Source: UBA4416 sp964541155
GTDB taxonomy: Bacteria > Bacteroidota > Bacteroidia > B-17B0 > Aurantibacillaceae
Assembly (NCBI GenBank): GCA_964541155.1
Contig: CAZIPC010000002.1
Span: 186,001 to 250,000, forward strand
Direction: 5' to 3'
Length of the DNA stretch: 64,000 bases
In this document: piece after piece, positions 34,047 to 43,463 of the stretch
Layout: each line of letters begins with the position of its first letter
Position numbering within the stretch: position 1 is the first letter of the stretch
Made by a program: the position numbers and the translations under genes
The notes under the pieces: generated by a model
Seen by the model: only the letters and a program-made list of their open reading frames with translations
Told to the model about the DNA's origin: nothing
The model's database searches: none

Positions 34047-36983
34047 TTATTTTACCTCAATTTCATCTATAAAAATAAAAGCATTGTTCCCCTTTCCTTG
34101 GTGCCATTCAGGAAGTATTCCATAATTAGTAGCTTTTACTTTTATGAAACGTGCTTTTATTTTTTGTTCAGATTTATGATAAAAGATCCGTGTTTGTAAA
34201 TTATAATCTTCAGCAGGAATCCCATTGTGTGTAACTCCAAATAATGAATAATTTATTCCGTCTTCAGAAATGTAATAAGTTACTTGTTTTGGAAAAATAA
34301 TCCATGACCGAGTATCTTGTAAAAAGTTTGCATTAATAATTTGTATTGAATTTATTTTTTTTAAATCAATGATACATTCAAAATCTTGCCCCTGGTATCC
34401 TTGCCATCCGCCACTTCTCCAGTTAATGGTACCATGTTTAGAATCAATTAATCCGTCATTTCCACCAGCATCATACTGCTTATTATAATTTCCTAGTATA
34501 CTAACAGTCCAATTATTTGGCTTTTTATATAAGTAACTAATAGATGGTGAGCTCCATATAGTATTATAACATGCTCTTGCTTTAATAATACAAGATGAAT
34601 CAACTGTAAATGCTTTTTTATATTTTTTTGAAAGATGATTTGGTTCTGAACCATCAAGAGTATAGTAGATAATTGCTTTTTTGTTAGGATGTTCAATACA
34701 AATAGTTTTTGAGTTATCTGTTAATGTATTGGGAGCATTAATAATAGGGGTTTGAATTATATCATTGTTTAATATGATGGTATTTGGCCTAAGCGTTTTT
34801 GATTTCCCAAATAAAAACTTAGAGTCATATTTTTCATTTAATAAGATGTCTAATTTTCCTCCTTTCATAATATCATCATGTAATAATGAAGAGCTGTTTG
34901 ATATTTTTTTATTAAGAGAGGACGACGCAATATATTGAAATTTACTTGAAGGGTTTTGTTTATGAATTTCAAATGTATTATTGTTTTCTAAGTGAATAAA
35001 AACATCATCAAATAACGGATATCCAATAGTGTATTCTGCTTTGCCTGGACACACCTGATAGAAACCCATAGAACTTAATATATACCAAGCACTCATTTGA
35101 CCACAGTCTTCATTTCCAATTAAGCCGTCAGGATCATTTTTATAAAAAGTGGTTAGTATTTGATGTACTTTTTCTTGCGTTTTATATGGTTTACCTATAT
35201 AGTTATATAGATAACTCATATGATGACTTGGCTCATTACCATGTGCATATTGCCCAATTAAACCAGTAATATCAGCCTGTTCTCTGCCAACTGTTTTTTC
35301 ATTTGTAGTAAATAATTCATCTAATTTTTTTTCAAATTTTTTCTCACCCCCCATTAAATCAATTAATCCTGATATGTTTTGTGGAACAAAAAAAGTATAC
35401 TGCCAACAATTGGCTTCGGTATAGTGATTGTTAACTTCTCTGGGCTCAAATGGATATAGCCAGTTTCCGTTTTTACGAGCACGCATAAACTTAGTATTAT
35501 AATCAAATAAGTTGATGTAAGATTGAGCACGTTTTATGAGCATTTCGTAATCTGACTGTTTATTTAATTGTTTGGCTACTTGGGCAATACACCAATTATC
35601 ATAGGCATATTCTAACGTTTTAGAAACGCTTTCATGTTCATCATCTATTTGTAGAAAAAAGTTTTTATTAAAAGTTGGGATGCTCCAATTTGTGTAGTTA
35701 GATGCAGCAAGCATAGCATCATAAATTTTATTTTTATCATAATTAGTAATGTTTTTAGTAATTGCGTCTGCAATTACCGATACGCTATGAAATCCAATCA
35801 TGCAATTTGTTTCATTAGACGATAATTCCCACATTGGTAAACGTCCGCTTTCTTGATATTGTTGTAAAAATGTTTTTATAAAATCAGTAGTTCTTTTTTG
35901 ATCTATAATAGAAAGTAGTGGATGTAATCCTCTAAAAGTATCCCATAAAGAAAACACTGTATATGTATCAAACCCATTTGACTTATGATTTTTTAAATCT
36001 CTTCCTCTATATAACCCATCAACATCACTAGCTAGCGAAGGATGAATAAAACAGTGGTATAAAGCAGTGTAAAAAATTGTTTTTTTGTTATCGTCATTTG
36101 TTTGGATATCTATTTTAGATAATTCTTTTTCCCATTGTAATTCAGCAGCGGTTTTATATTGTTCAAAATCCCAATGCGTGGCTTCAGCATCTAAATTTTT
36201 TTTTGCCCCCTCTATTCCTGTTTGTGAGATCCCTACTTTTACTAACAGCGGTTTTCCATCTTTATTATTAAACTGTAAAATGCTTGTAACTATTTTTTCT
36301 TTTTCGGTAGGTGTTGTCCGTTCGGTAGTATCAAAAAATAATTTTTTAGTAATGATAGGTTTGTTAAATTTTGCTATAAAGTAAACATGTTGCTCTTGTG
36401 CCCACCCTTCACTAATACGATATCCGGAAACTGTTACACTGTCTATTATTTTTAAAGCACAGTTCAGTAGTTTATCTCTGTGAAGTAAATCTAACACAAT
36501 AGAGGCTGTATCAGTTTTTGGAAATGTATATTCATGAATTCCTACACGCGTTGTTGCCGTTAGCTTTACATGTATGTTATTTTGTAGTGTAACCTCATAA
36601 AAGCCAGCGCTTGCTTTTTCCTTTGAATGAGAAAATTTAGTAGCATATAATTTGTTACTACTAGCATTAGCATTTAGTATTGGCATAATTAGTACATCGC
36701 CATAATCACTAACTCCTGTGCCGCTTAAATGCGTGTGAGAAAATCCATAAATAATAGAGTCAGAATAATGATATCCTCCACATCCTTCCCAACTTCCATC
36801 TATTCGTGTGTCTGGGCTTAGCTGAACCATTCCAAAAGGAATAACGGCGCCTGGAAACGTATGCCCAGCACCTCCTGTCCCAATAAAAGGATTTACAAAT
36901 TTTGTATGATTAAATTGAGAGTAACTATAAAAACCAATGCATTGAAAAACAAGTAAAACTATTTTATGCCATTTTAACCTCAT
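34047..36983 (-). CDS. GH92 alpha-mannosidase with chitobiase-C and F5/8-type C domains
   Basis: A 978-residue secreted exo-alpha-mannosidase (calcium-dependent family GH92). Signal peptide 1-22; then VNPFIGTGGAGHTFPGAVIPFGM and SPDTRIDGSWEGCGGYHYSD, the family's N-terminal signature, and GNEDCGQMSAWYILSSMGFY with the catalytic acid Glu625. After the catalytic part a chitobiase/hexosaminidase C-terminal module (IIYYTLDGSEP, about 770-810) and a discoidin-like F5/8 type C carbohydrate-binding domain (about 820-976; WQGYQGQDFECIIDL) follow. The tail suggests surface or substrate binding. It is in an operon with an FHS-type sugar permease, so released mannose is probably imported by it. Confidence 0.94.
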   Translation of the reverse strand: MRLKWHKIVLLVFQCIGFYSYSQFNHTKFVNPFIGTGGAGHTFPGAVIPFGMVQLSPDTRIDGSWEGCGGYHYSDSIIYGFSHTHLSGTGVSDYGDVLIMPILNANASSNKLYATKFSHSKEKASAGFYEVTLQNNIHVKLTATTRVGIHEYTFPKTDTASIVLDLLHRDKLLNCALKIIDSVTVSGYRISEGWAQEQHVYFIAKFNKPIITKKLFFDTTERTTPTEKEKIVTSILQFNNKDGKPLLVKVGISQTGIEGAKKNLDAEATHWDFEQYKTAAELQWEKELSKIDIQTNDDNKKTIFYTALYHCFIHPSLASDVDGLYRGRDLKNHKSNGFDTYTVFSLWDTFRGLHPLLSIIDQKRTTDFIKTFLQQYQESGRLPMWELSSNETNCMIGFHSVSVIADAITKNITNYDKNKIYDAMLAASNYTNWSIPTFNKNFFLQIDDEHESVSKTLEYAYDNWCIAQVAKQLNKQSDYEMLIKRAQSYINLFDYNTKFMRARKNGNWLYPFEPREVNNHYTEANCWQYTFFVPQNISGLIDLMGGEKKFEKKLDELFTTNEKTVGREQADITGLIGQYAHGNEPSHHMSYLYNYIGKPYKTQEKVHQILTTFYKNDPDGLIGNEDCGQMSAWYILSSMGFYQVCPGKAEYTIGYPLFDDVFIHLENNNTFEIHKQNPSSKFQYIASSSLNKKISNSSSLLHDDIMKGGKLDILLNEKYDSKFLFGKSKTLRPNTIILNNDIIQTPIINAPNTLTDNSKTICIEHPNKKAIIYYTLDGSEPNHLSKKYKKAFTVDSSCIIKARACYNTIWSSPSISYLYKKPNNWTVSILGNYNKQYDAGGNDGLIDSKHGTINWRSGGWQGYQGQDFECIIDLKKINSIQIINANFLQDTRSWIIFPKQVTYYISEDGINYSLFGVTHNGIPAEDYNLQTRIFYHKSEQKIKARFIKVKATNYGILPEWHQGKGNNAFIFIDEIEVK

Positions 36984-37004
36984 GTCTAACTAATTAAAAT
37001 ATTT

Positions 37005-37454
37005 TTATTCCTCTTCATCGTTATATAATTCTAATAATTCTGACGGATAATCATCTTTTATAATATATACGCCCGTCATAGGATTAATGATATCACGAAC
37101 ACTTTTTAAATGAACATAAAATGTCATTCCTTTTTTTGTTTCTTTTTTTTCTGTTTTACTTATTGCTTTTTTAGAAAATGGTAATAGTGTTACAGTTCCA
37201 TTATCTAATGTGCATTCCAAAACAGTCATATTTGGAATCTCAAAACTAAATTCATCATCATTGGGATAAAGCCCATTTAATAGATAAGACGTATTATTGA
37301 TAACTTTAAAGTTAGATACATTTCCTTTTACTTCAAATTCATCTTCCCATAAGTATTTTATATTATCTTCAGTTTCTTCTCCTTCGTTTTCTTTATCAGC
37401 GTATGCTTGATTAAAATCTGAGTTGACGAGTTTTACATTTATTGTTACTATCAT
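37005..37454 (-). CDS. Hypothetical acidic protein in mannosidase operon
   Basis: A 149-residue protein that I do not recognise. It has no signal peptide or membrane segment. It is beta-rich by pattern (MIVTINVKLVNSDF, EFEVKGNVSNFKVI), with a very acidic stretch at about 21-40 (ENEGEETED) and an acidic tail ending NDEEE; a lysine-rich patch (SKTEKKETKKG) sits at about 99-109. It lies between the sugar permease (14 bases upstream) and the GH92 gene (21 bases downstream), so it is surely co-expressed with them. A cytoplasmic role beside sugar uptake is possible but unsupported. Confidence 0.6.
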   Translation of the reverse strand: MIVTINVKLVNSDFNQAYADKENEGEETEDNIKYLWEDEFEVKGNVSNFKVINNTSYLLNGLYPNDDEFSFEIPNMTVLECTLDNGTVTLLPFSKKAISKTEKKETKKGMTFYVHLKSVRDIINPMTGVYIIKDDYPSELLELYNDEEE

Positions 37455-37468
37455 TTTAAATTATTTTA

Positions 37469-38896
37469 TTAATGTTTAACTGTTGTGGTATTTTCAAAAT
37501 CAATACCTTGTTTTTTAAGTATTAATTTAGATTTATAACCATAAAACCCTAGGTAAATAAAGCAAAGTATACCTACTGTATAACTTAAATTAATGCCAAT
37601 AAGTGTTGGGCCAGCAAGCCAGCCTTGTAATAAACTAATAAATCCTCCGCCCATAATCATCATAATTAAATAACTTGATCCCTGATTGGTTTGTTTTCCT
37701 AAGCCAGAAATAGCAAGCGTATATATACAAGGCCACAAGGTAGAACAAAAAAGCCCAACGCTAATAAATGCATAAACACTTAATAACCCTTGAGTAATGA
37801 TACCAATTAATAATGCCGTAATGCCGCACATAGAGTAAATTAATAATTGCCTAGCCGGATTTCCTTTGCTCAATAAATCGGCTAGTATCATTATTAAAAT
37901 TACAAATGAGTATGGATAAAATGGTGTTAAATCGTGTCCAGCAATAATATTTGCAATTAAAAACACACTAAATGCTGCATAAGGAATAATAAATCGTAAA
38001 ATGAGTTTAGCATTTTTAGAAAGATCAAATGCTCCAACAGAACTTGTCCATCTACCAATCATTAAACTAGCCCAAAATAAAGAGATATAAGGCGCTGCGT
38101 TTTCTGTTTGTATACCAACATGTTGTTTCATATAATCTGGAAGATTTGAGGCTGTTGATACTTCAACACCTACATATAAAAAAATAGCAATCATTCCCAT
38201 CCAAAGTTGCGGGTAGCTAAACACACTTTTTTCTTCTTTGGCATCTGTTACCGAAATTGCTTCTATAGGTTCAATTTTATTGGGTAATGATGAAAATTTA
38301 AAAATAATAGCTACAACTAAAAAAGCTAATCCAAGAATAAGGTATGGAAATTTAACAGCCGATAAATCAGTTAAAGCGCCTTGATTTTTAACAGATCCAA
38401 ATATGGCAAAGCCGACAATAAGCGGACCAATAGTGGTTCCTATATTATTTACCCCTCCCGCTAAACTTAAACGCTGAGAGCCCTTACTCGAATCCCCCAT
38501 AACAATAGCTAATGGATTAGCAGCAGTTTGTTGTAACGAAAAACCAAGCGCTACAATAAATAAACCAGTTATCATTAATGGAAACGACACAAGTTGTGCT
38601 GCAGGGTAAAACAATAATGTGCCACATGCAGAGATTAATAATCCCAATGCAATGCCATTTTTGTAACCTATTTTGTTTAACAAATCCCTACCATATAATT
38701 TTGATATAATAACATAGATAATAGACCCAACGGTGTAAGCTACATAAAACGCAAACGAAATCATTTGACTTTGCCATTGTTCTAAATGCAATGTTTCTTT
38801 AAAAACAGGAATTAATATATCATTACTCGCAGCTACAAATCCCCAAAAGAAAAAAACAGACACGAGTGTAATAAAAGCCGAACGATTTGTTTGCAT
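37469..38896 (-). CDS. FHS-type sugar MFS transporter
   Basis: A 475-residue, twelve-helix major facilitator of the fucose/hexose proton symporter group (FucP, GlcP, NagP). Typical are FFFWGFVAASNDILIPVFK in helix 1, QTAANPLAIVMG and GGVNNIGTTIGPLI in helix 4-5, and LFCSTLWPCIYTLAISGLG near helix 10-11. I start it at the ATG giving MQTNRSAF; a TTG two codons earlier is less likely. First gene of the mannosidase operon, so it may import mannose or another hexose liberated outside. A TATCTTAG box lies upstream. Specificity cannot be read. Confidence 0.9.
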   Translation of the reverse strand: MQTNRSAFITLVSVFFFWGFVAASNDILIPVFKETLHLEQWQSQMISFAFYVAYTVGSIIYVIISKLYGRDLLNKIGYKNGIALGLLISACGTLLFYPAAQLVSFPLMITGLFIVALGFSLQQTAANPLAIVMGDSSKGSQRLSLAGGVNNIGTTIGPLIVGFAIFGSVKNQGALTDLSAVKFPYLILGLAFLVVAIIFKFSSLPNKIEPIEAISVTDAKEEKSVFSYPQLWMGMIAIFLYVGVEVSTASNLPDYMKQHVGIQTENAAPYISLFWASLMIGRWTSSVGAFDLSKNAKLILRFIIPYAAFSVFLIANIIAGHDLTPFYPYSFVILIMILADLLSKGNPARQLLIYSMCGITALLIGIITQGLLSVYAFISVGLFCSTLWPCIYTLAISGLGKQTNQGSSYLIMMIMGGGFISLLQGWLAGPTLIGINLSYTVGILCFIYLGFYGYKSKLILKKQGIDFENTTTVKH

Positions 38897-38917
38897 AACC
38901 AATTTTTAAATAATTAC

Positions 38918-38925
38918 CTAAGATA
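38918..38925 (-). promoter_or_regulatory. Possible promoter of mannosidase operon (TATCTTAG)
   Basis: TATCTTAG on the minus strand, 21 bases before the transporter ATG, is identical to the box before pepP. No -33 TTTG is visible. Confidence 0.3.
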
Positions 38926-39037
38926 GTATTTTGTTACTGTTGCTTTTAATTTTATGATTCCATTTATTAACAACGCTCTTTTTACTTCTTTTATGCGCTG
39001 CACTTAAAAATCAAAACTTTCAACCTAATTTCACAGT

Positions 39038-39910
39038 ATGCAATTACTTACTCCAACACACTGGCAAGATTACGAATTAATAGATTGTGGCGATTTTGAA
39101 AAACTAGAACGCTTCGGGAAGTATATAACAATTAGACCCGAACCGCAAGCTGTTTGGAAAAAACGTTATGCTTATAGCGAATGGGAAAAACAAGCGCATG
39201 TAAAATTTATTCCAAAAAGTAGCTCTAGTGGAGAATGGAAAGCTTTGAAAAAAATGCCTGATCAATGGACAATTAATTATCCCTTAGGAAAACATGAAAT
39301 AACATTAAGGCTAGGCTTAACCTCATTTAAACATGTAGGCGTGTTTCCTGAACAAGCATGTAATTGGAACGTAATTTATAATTACTTAATTAACTTAGAA
39401 AAACCAAAATTTTTAAATTTATTTGCTTATACTGGTGGCGCAAGCATAGCGGCAAGAGCAGCAGGCGCAGAAGTTACTCATGTTGATAGCATTAAACAAG
39501 TAGTAAATTGGGCAAATGAAAACATGCAAAAATCCAATCTTGATAATATTCGTTGGATGATTGACGACGCTTTAAAGTTTGTAAAAAAAGAACAACGTCG
39601 AGGAAATTTATATCAAGGTATTATTTTAGATCCACCTGCATTTGGTCATGGTCCAAATGGAGAGAAATGGAAATTAGAAGATAACATTTTAGAAATGATA
39701 AATAGTGTTTTAGAAATTGTAGATCCAAAACAACATTTATTAATATTAAACGCGTATTCATTGGGATTTTCGGCATTAGTACCCGAAAATTTGTTACAAC
39801 CATTTGCAACTAAACATCAATCTAATTTAAGTATCGGAGAATTATATCTACAAGCTAAAAGCGGAGTTAAACTTCCTTTAGGTGTTTGGGGCAGATTAGA
39901 AAAAAAATAA
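39038..39910 (+). CDS. RlmI-like class I SAM-dependent RNA methyltransferase
   Basis: A 290-residue methyltransferase of the Rossmann type, related to the catalytic half of the 23S rRNA m5C methyltransferase RlmI and relatives. Motif I reads FLNLFAYTGGASIAARAAGA (about 127-146), followed by VTHVDSIKQVVNWA; the catalytic loop ILDPPAFGHG is the [N/D]PPxF-type motif of base methyltransferases. A PUA domain is not evident at the N-terminus. It is followed by trmD after only 3 bases, consistent with a small RNA-modification operon. The target base is not determined by the sequence. Confidence 0.85.
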   Translation: MQLLTPTHWQDYELIDCGDFEKLERFGKYITIRPEPQAVWKKRYAYSEWEKQAHVKFIPKSSSSGEWKALKKMPDQWTINYPLGKHEITLRLGLTSFKHVGVFPEQACNWNVIYNYLINLEKPKFLNLFAYTGGASIAARAAGAEVTHVDSIKQVVNWANENMQKSNLDNIRWMIDDALKFVKKEQRRGNLYQGIILDPPAFGHGPNGEKWKLEDNILEMINSVLEIVDPKQHLLILNAYSLGFSALVPENLLQPFATKHQSNLSIGELYLQAKSGVKLPLGVWGRLEKK

Positions 39911-39913
39911 AAT

Positions 39914-40588
39914 ATGCATATTGATATTATTACAGTTCATCCACCATTATTAGATAGTCCTTTTAGCCATAGTATATTAAAGAGAGCGGCTCAAAAAGGT
40001 TTAGTAACTGTTAATGTGGTTGATTTAAGAGAATATGGCATTGAGCCTCATCGAAAAGTAGACGATTATGCTTTTGGAGGTGGTGCGGGAATGGTTATGA
40101 TGATTGAACCTATTGCTAATTGCATGAATCAATTAAAAAGCAAACGCACCTACGATGAAATTATTTATATGACTCCTGATGGAGAAACCTTAAAGCAAAC
40201 CACGTGTAATCATTTATCCACGCTTAACAATATTATGGTTTTGTGTGGTCATTATAAAGGAATAGATGAGCGCATTCGCGAACATTTTATAACTAAAGAA
40301 ATTTCGATTGGCGATTACGTATTAAGTGGTGGAGAGTTGCCAGCAGCGGTATTATGTGACGGAATCATCAGATTAATACCTGGAGTTCTAAACGATGAAA
40401 CATCTGCATTATCCGATTCTTTTCAAGATAATTTATTGTCACCGCCAGTATACACGCGCCCAGCAGATTACAACGGATGGAAGGTGCCAGATATTTTAAC
40501 CAGCGGAAATACTAAAAAAGTAGAAGAGTGGAGGCATGAACAAGCCATTGAGAGAACTAAATTAAGGCGACCAGATTTATTATTATAG
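39914..40588 (+). CDS. trmD: tRNA (guanine-N1)-methyltransferase
   Basis: SPOUT-class enzyme that methylates G37 of tRNAs with a G36 neighbour, preventing frameshifts. The 224-residue protein has MHIDIITVHPPLLDSPF at the start, the DYAFGGGAGMVMM segment, the trefoil-knot SAM site with VLCGHYKGIDERI and ISIGDYVLSGGELPA, and the end motif YTRPADYNGWKVPDIL. Length is normal for TrmD. Co-transcribed with the upstream methyltransferase. Usually trmD sits with rplS/rpsP; here it does not. Confidence 0.96.
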   Translation: MHIDIITVHPPLLDSPFSHSILKRAAQKGLVTVNVVDLREYGIEPHRKVDDYAFGGGAGMVMMIEPIANCMNQLKSKRTYDEIIYMTPDGETLKQTTCNHLSTLNNIMVLCGHYKGIDERIREHFITKEISIGDYVLSGGELPAAVLCDGIIRLIPGVLNDETSALSDSFQDNLLSPPVYTRPADYNGWKVPDILTSGNTKKVEEWRHEQAIERTKLRRPDLLL

Positions 40589-40675
40589 TTTATTTAAGAG
40601 CCAGCTAACAAACAACTCGCTGTTAATTATTACTTTTTAAAACAGAATAAGCACTTTATATTCATATTAATTTAG

Positions 40676-41566
40676 TTGAATATAAAATTAATTATCGTGT
40701 TTAATAAAAGCGCTTCTCAAAAATTAAAAACTTCCTCAGTTACGGTTATCATTAGCCTATCATTAGTATTATTTATGCTAGGACTACTTGGGCTAGTAGT
40801 GATTAATGCTAAAAAATTATCTAATCACATTAAAGAAAATGTAGGATTTCAAGTTGTGTTAAAAGACACCACTACACAAGCAGAATTAGATATTTTAAAA
40901 CAAGAACTTAGTTCTTCGGCTTATGCAAAACAGGTTGATTATATTAGTAAAGATCAAGCCGCTAAAAAGTTACAAAAAGATTTAGGAGAAGATTTTATTA
41001 CTTTCCTTGGCTACAATCCATTGCTTTCGTCATTAGATGTAAAATTAAATTCTGATTATGCTAACGTTGATAGTTTAGTAGGATTTGAAAAACAAATTAT
41101 GCAAAAACATTTTGTTAAGGAAGTGATTTATCATAAAGACATGATTAAACAAGTAAACGATAATGCTAAGGTAATTAGTATTTATATTTTAGTGTTTAGT
41201 AGTTTATTATTAATTGTAGCTATTGCGCTAATTAATAATACCATTAGGTTATCTATTTATGCCAAACGATTTATTGTTAGAACAATGTATTTAGTTGGTG
41301 CCACACAAGGATTTATTAGAAAGCCTTTTATTTTTAAAGGCATTAGACAAGGAGTTATAGCAGGATTATTAGCAGGATTTTTACTAGCGGGTTTTTTAGT
41401 ATTAAGTACTAATTATATTCCGGATTTATTGCAATTACAAGACCCTAATTTATTAGCGTTATTATTTGTTGGTATTGTAGTATTAGGAATTTTAATTTCT
41501 GGATTAAGTGCAGCGCTTTCAGTAAGACGTTACCTTAGATTAAAAACAGACGATTTATATTTTTAA
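40676..41566 (+). CDS. ftsX: Cell division ABC transporter permease FtsX
   Basis: A 296-residue membrane protein that with FtsE activates peptidoglycan hydrolases at the septum. One transmembrane helix near the N-terminus (about 23-43) is followed by an extracytoplasmic domain (about 48-165; FQVVLKDTTTQAELDILKQ, FLGYNPLLSSLDVKL) and three C-terminal helices with ISIYILVFSSLLLIVAIALI and the MYLVGATQGFIRKPF coupling loop. The TTG start yields a hydrophobic extra head (NIKLIIV); a GTG at 40697 would give FNKSASQKLK directly before helix 1 and looks more natural. ftsE is not adjacent. Confidence 0.9.
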   Translation: MNIKLIIVFNKSASQKLKTSSVTVIISLSLVLFMLGLLGLVVINAKKLSNHIKENVGFQVVLKDTTTQAELDILKQELSSSAYAKQVDYISKDQAAKKLQKDLGEDFITFLGYNPLLSSLDVKLNSDYANVDSLVGFEKQIMQKHFVKEVIYHKDMIKQVNDNAKVISIYILVFSSLLLIVAIALINNTIRLSIYAKRFIVRTMYLVGATQGFIRKPFIFKGIRQGVIAGLLAGFLLAGFLVLSTNYIPDLLQLQDPNLLALLFVGIVVLGILISGLSAALSVRRYLRLKTDDLYF

Positions 41567-41584
41567 TGATTATTTAACATCAAT

Positions 41585-41618
41585 CCCAAATGCATATATA
41601 TTGCATTTGGGTTTTTTT
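41585..41618 (+). terminator. Rho-independent terminator after ftsX
   Basis: A 10-bp stem (CCCAAATGCA / TGCATTTGGG) with an AT loop and seven T residues. Confidence 0.88.
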
Positions 41619-41635
41619 ATGATGTTTTTAAAAAC

Positions 41636-41658
41636 AAAAAAACAGCTTGAAAAAGCTG
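41636..41658 (-). terminator. Rho-independent terminator after tRNA-His
   Basis: Minus-strand stem CAGCTT / AAGCTG with a 4-base loop and a run of seven T, 11 bases beyond the tRNA end. It sits back to back with the ftsX terminator. Confidence 0.8.
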
Positions 41659-41669
41659 CTTTTAAGAAG

Positions 41670-41744
41670 GGTAAGTAATCGGGTTCGAACCGACGACCCC
41701 CAGAACCACAATCTGGTGCTCTAACCAACTGAGCTATACCTACC
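41670..41744 (-). tRNA. tRNA-His (anticodon GTG)
   Basis: The minus strand folds as a complete cloverleaf: 8-bp acceptor stem GGTAGGTA / TACTTACC, including the extra G-1:C73 pair that defines histidine tRNA; D arm GCTC ... GAGC; anticodon stem CCAGA / TCTGG around loop TTGTGGT, which exposes GTG; T arm GTCGG TTCGAAC CCGAT with one G-T pair. CCA is not encoded. A TACATTTG box lies 11 bases upstream and a terminator downstream, so it is a single-gene transcript. Confidence 0.97.
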
Positions 41745-41755
41745 GTTTGAGGGGG

Positions 41756-41787
41756 CAAATGTAATAATTTTATTTTATTACACGAAA
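41756..41787 (-). promoter_or_regulatory. Promoter of tRNA-His (TTTC-N20-TACATTTG)
   Basis: On the minus strand TTTC (41784-41787), 20 bases, then TACATTTG (41756-41763). The -7 box ends 11 bases from the mature tRNA 5' end, leaving a very short leader and fixing the approximate box-to-start distance for this organism. Confidence 0.55.
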
Positions 41788-41870
41788 CATTGAGAAAATT
41801 TTTTTGGTTTTTATTAATATGAGCCCATCATAGCGCAATCTTGCCAGTATTAAGGAGTATTTAATAATAG

Positions 41871-43436
41871 TTATGCATTATTTTTATAAGTTACCATATA
41901 GTGTAGCCCTACAGATTCTTTACGTTTTATGGCATGTTTAATAATTAAATAACCTATACAAATTAAATTTCGTAGTTCACATAATTTTTGGGTAATAGTT
42001 GTTTGGTCGTACAGAGCTTCGTTTTCTTTATATAAAATCTCTAATCGATCAAAGGCTCTTTTTAAACGTAATTCAGAGCGAACAATTCCCACATAGTTAC
42101 TCATAATTTGCTGCACTTCTCTTTGTGATTGAGTTATGAGTACCATTTCCTCAGCATGTTCAGTTCCATCGGCATCCCAATTAGGAATACCGTTTTTAAA
42201 AGACACATGTTCTATGCTGCTTATACTTTTTTTAGCAGCTCTGTGAGCAAAAACAACAGCCTCTAATAGGGAGTTACTTGCTAATCTATTAGCGCCATGA
42301 AGGCCAGTACAAGCGCATTCTCCAACTGCATATAAATGATTGATGGTTGATTGCCCTTCTTTATCTACTAATATTCCTCCGCATAAATAATGCATCGCTG
42401 GAACTACAGGAATCATTTTTATAAATGGATCTATCCCCATCGACATACATTTTTCGTATATATTTGGGAAATGTTCAATAAAATCTTTTCTATCTAGATG
42501 CCTACAATCTAAATATACAAAATCTTCACCCCTTGTTTTTAATTCATTATCAATGGCTCTAGCAACAATATCTCGAGGCGCTAAAGATAATCGCTCGTCG
42601 TATTTTTGCATAAATTCTTTCCCGTTGCTTGTTTTTAAAACGGCTCCAAATCCTCGTATGGCTTCGGTAATTAAAAAACTTGGGTTTTCGGCTGGGTTAT
42701 ATAATGTGGTTGGATGAAACTGAACAAATTCCATATCTTGCACTTTCCCTTTTGCGCGATATACCATCGCAATCCCATCTCCAGTGGCAATAGTTGGATT
42801 TGATGTAGTTGCATACACGTGGCCAACTCCACCAGTAGCCATGAGTGTAATTTTTGAAAGTACAGTTTCTATTTTTTGTGTTTTTGTATTTAAGATATAA
42901 GCCCCATAACATTCAATATTTTTCGACTGTGATGTTACATTTTCACCTAAGTGATGTTGAGTAATAATATCAATAGCAAAATGATGATCAAGAACAGTGA
43001 TATTTTTATGTGCTTTAATTTGTGCAATTAAAGCTCTTTCAATTTCATAACCAGTAATATCTTTATAATGTAAAATACGGTGTTCAGAATGCCCCCCTTC
43101 TTTTGCTAAATCATATGATCCTTCTTTGTTTTTATCAAAATTGGCACCCAGTTCAATCAATTCTCTCACGCGTTCTGTTCCTTCCGAAACCACTACTCGA
43201 ACGGTATCTTCATCACATAAGCCTGCACCAGCAATTAAAGTATCTTGTATATGTTTTTCTATAGTATCTTTATCATGCCAAACAGCCGCTATACCTCCTT
43301 GGGCATATTTTGTGTTTGATTCATCTTCATTACTTTTTGTAACAATATACACTGAGCCTTTTTCGGCTACTTTAAGGGCATAGCTTAAGCCTGCAATACC
43401 ACTACCAATAATTAAAAAATCTACCTTTTTTTGCAT
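41871..43436 (-). CDS. nadB: L-aspartate oxidase
   Basis: First enzyme of de novo NAD synthesis, oxidising L-aspartate to iminoaspartate with FAD. The 521-residue protein begins with DFLIIGSGIAGLSYALKVAE (FAD-binding Rossmann motif) and contains the fumarate-reductase-family signatures YAQGGIAAVWHD, KEGGHSEHRILHYKDITG, MATGGVGHVY, VQFHPTTLY, ITEAIRGFGAVL and MHYLCGGILVD, then GANRLASNSLLEAVVF near the C-terminal helical domain. Length is typical of NadB. The partner quinolinate synthase gene nadA is not in the window. Next upstream gene on the strand is riboflavin synthase, 27 bases away. Confidence 0.95.
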   Translation of the reverse strand: MQKKVDFLIIGSGIAGLSYALKVAEKGSVYIVTKSNEDESNTKYAQGGIAAVWHDKDTIEKHIQDTLIAGAGLCDEDTVRVVVSEGTERVRELIELGANFDKNKEGSYDLAKEGGHSEHRILHYKDITGYEIERALIAQIKAHKNITVLDHHFAIDIITQHHLGENVTSQSKNIECYGAYILNTKTQKIETVLSKITLMATGGVGHVYATTSNPTIATGDGIAMVYRAKGKVQDMEFVQFHPTTLYNPAENPSFLITEAIRGFGAVLKTSNGKEFMQKYDERLSLAPRDIVARAIDNELKTRGEDFVYLDCRHLDRKDFIEHFPNIYEKCMSMGIDPFIKMIPVVPAMHYLCGGILVDKEGQSTINHLYAVGECACTGLHGANRLASNSLLEAVVFAHRAAKKSISSIEHVSFKNGIPNWDADGTEHAEEMVLITQSQREVQQIMSNYVGIVRSELRLKRAFDRLEILYKENEALYDQTTITQKLCELRNLICIGYLIIKHAIKRKESVGLHYMVTYKNNA

Positions 43437-43463
43437 TTTACGAAAGGGTTTTTATGATTGTAG

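Noticed and set aside
41570..41758. A 62-codon open frame on the minus strand
   Set aside because: It covers the tRNA-His gene and the two terminators; the frame is accidental.
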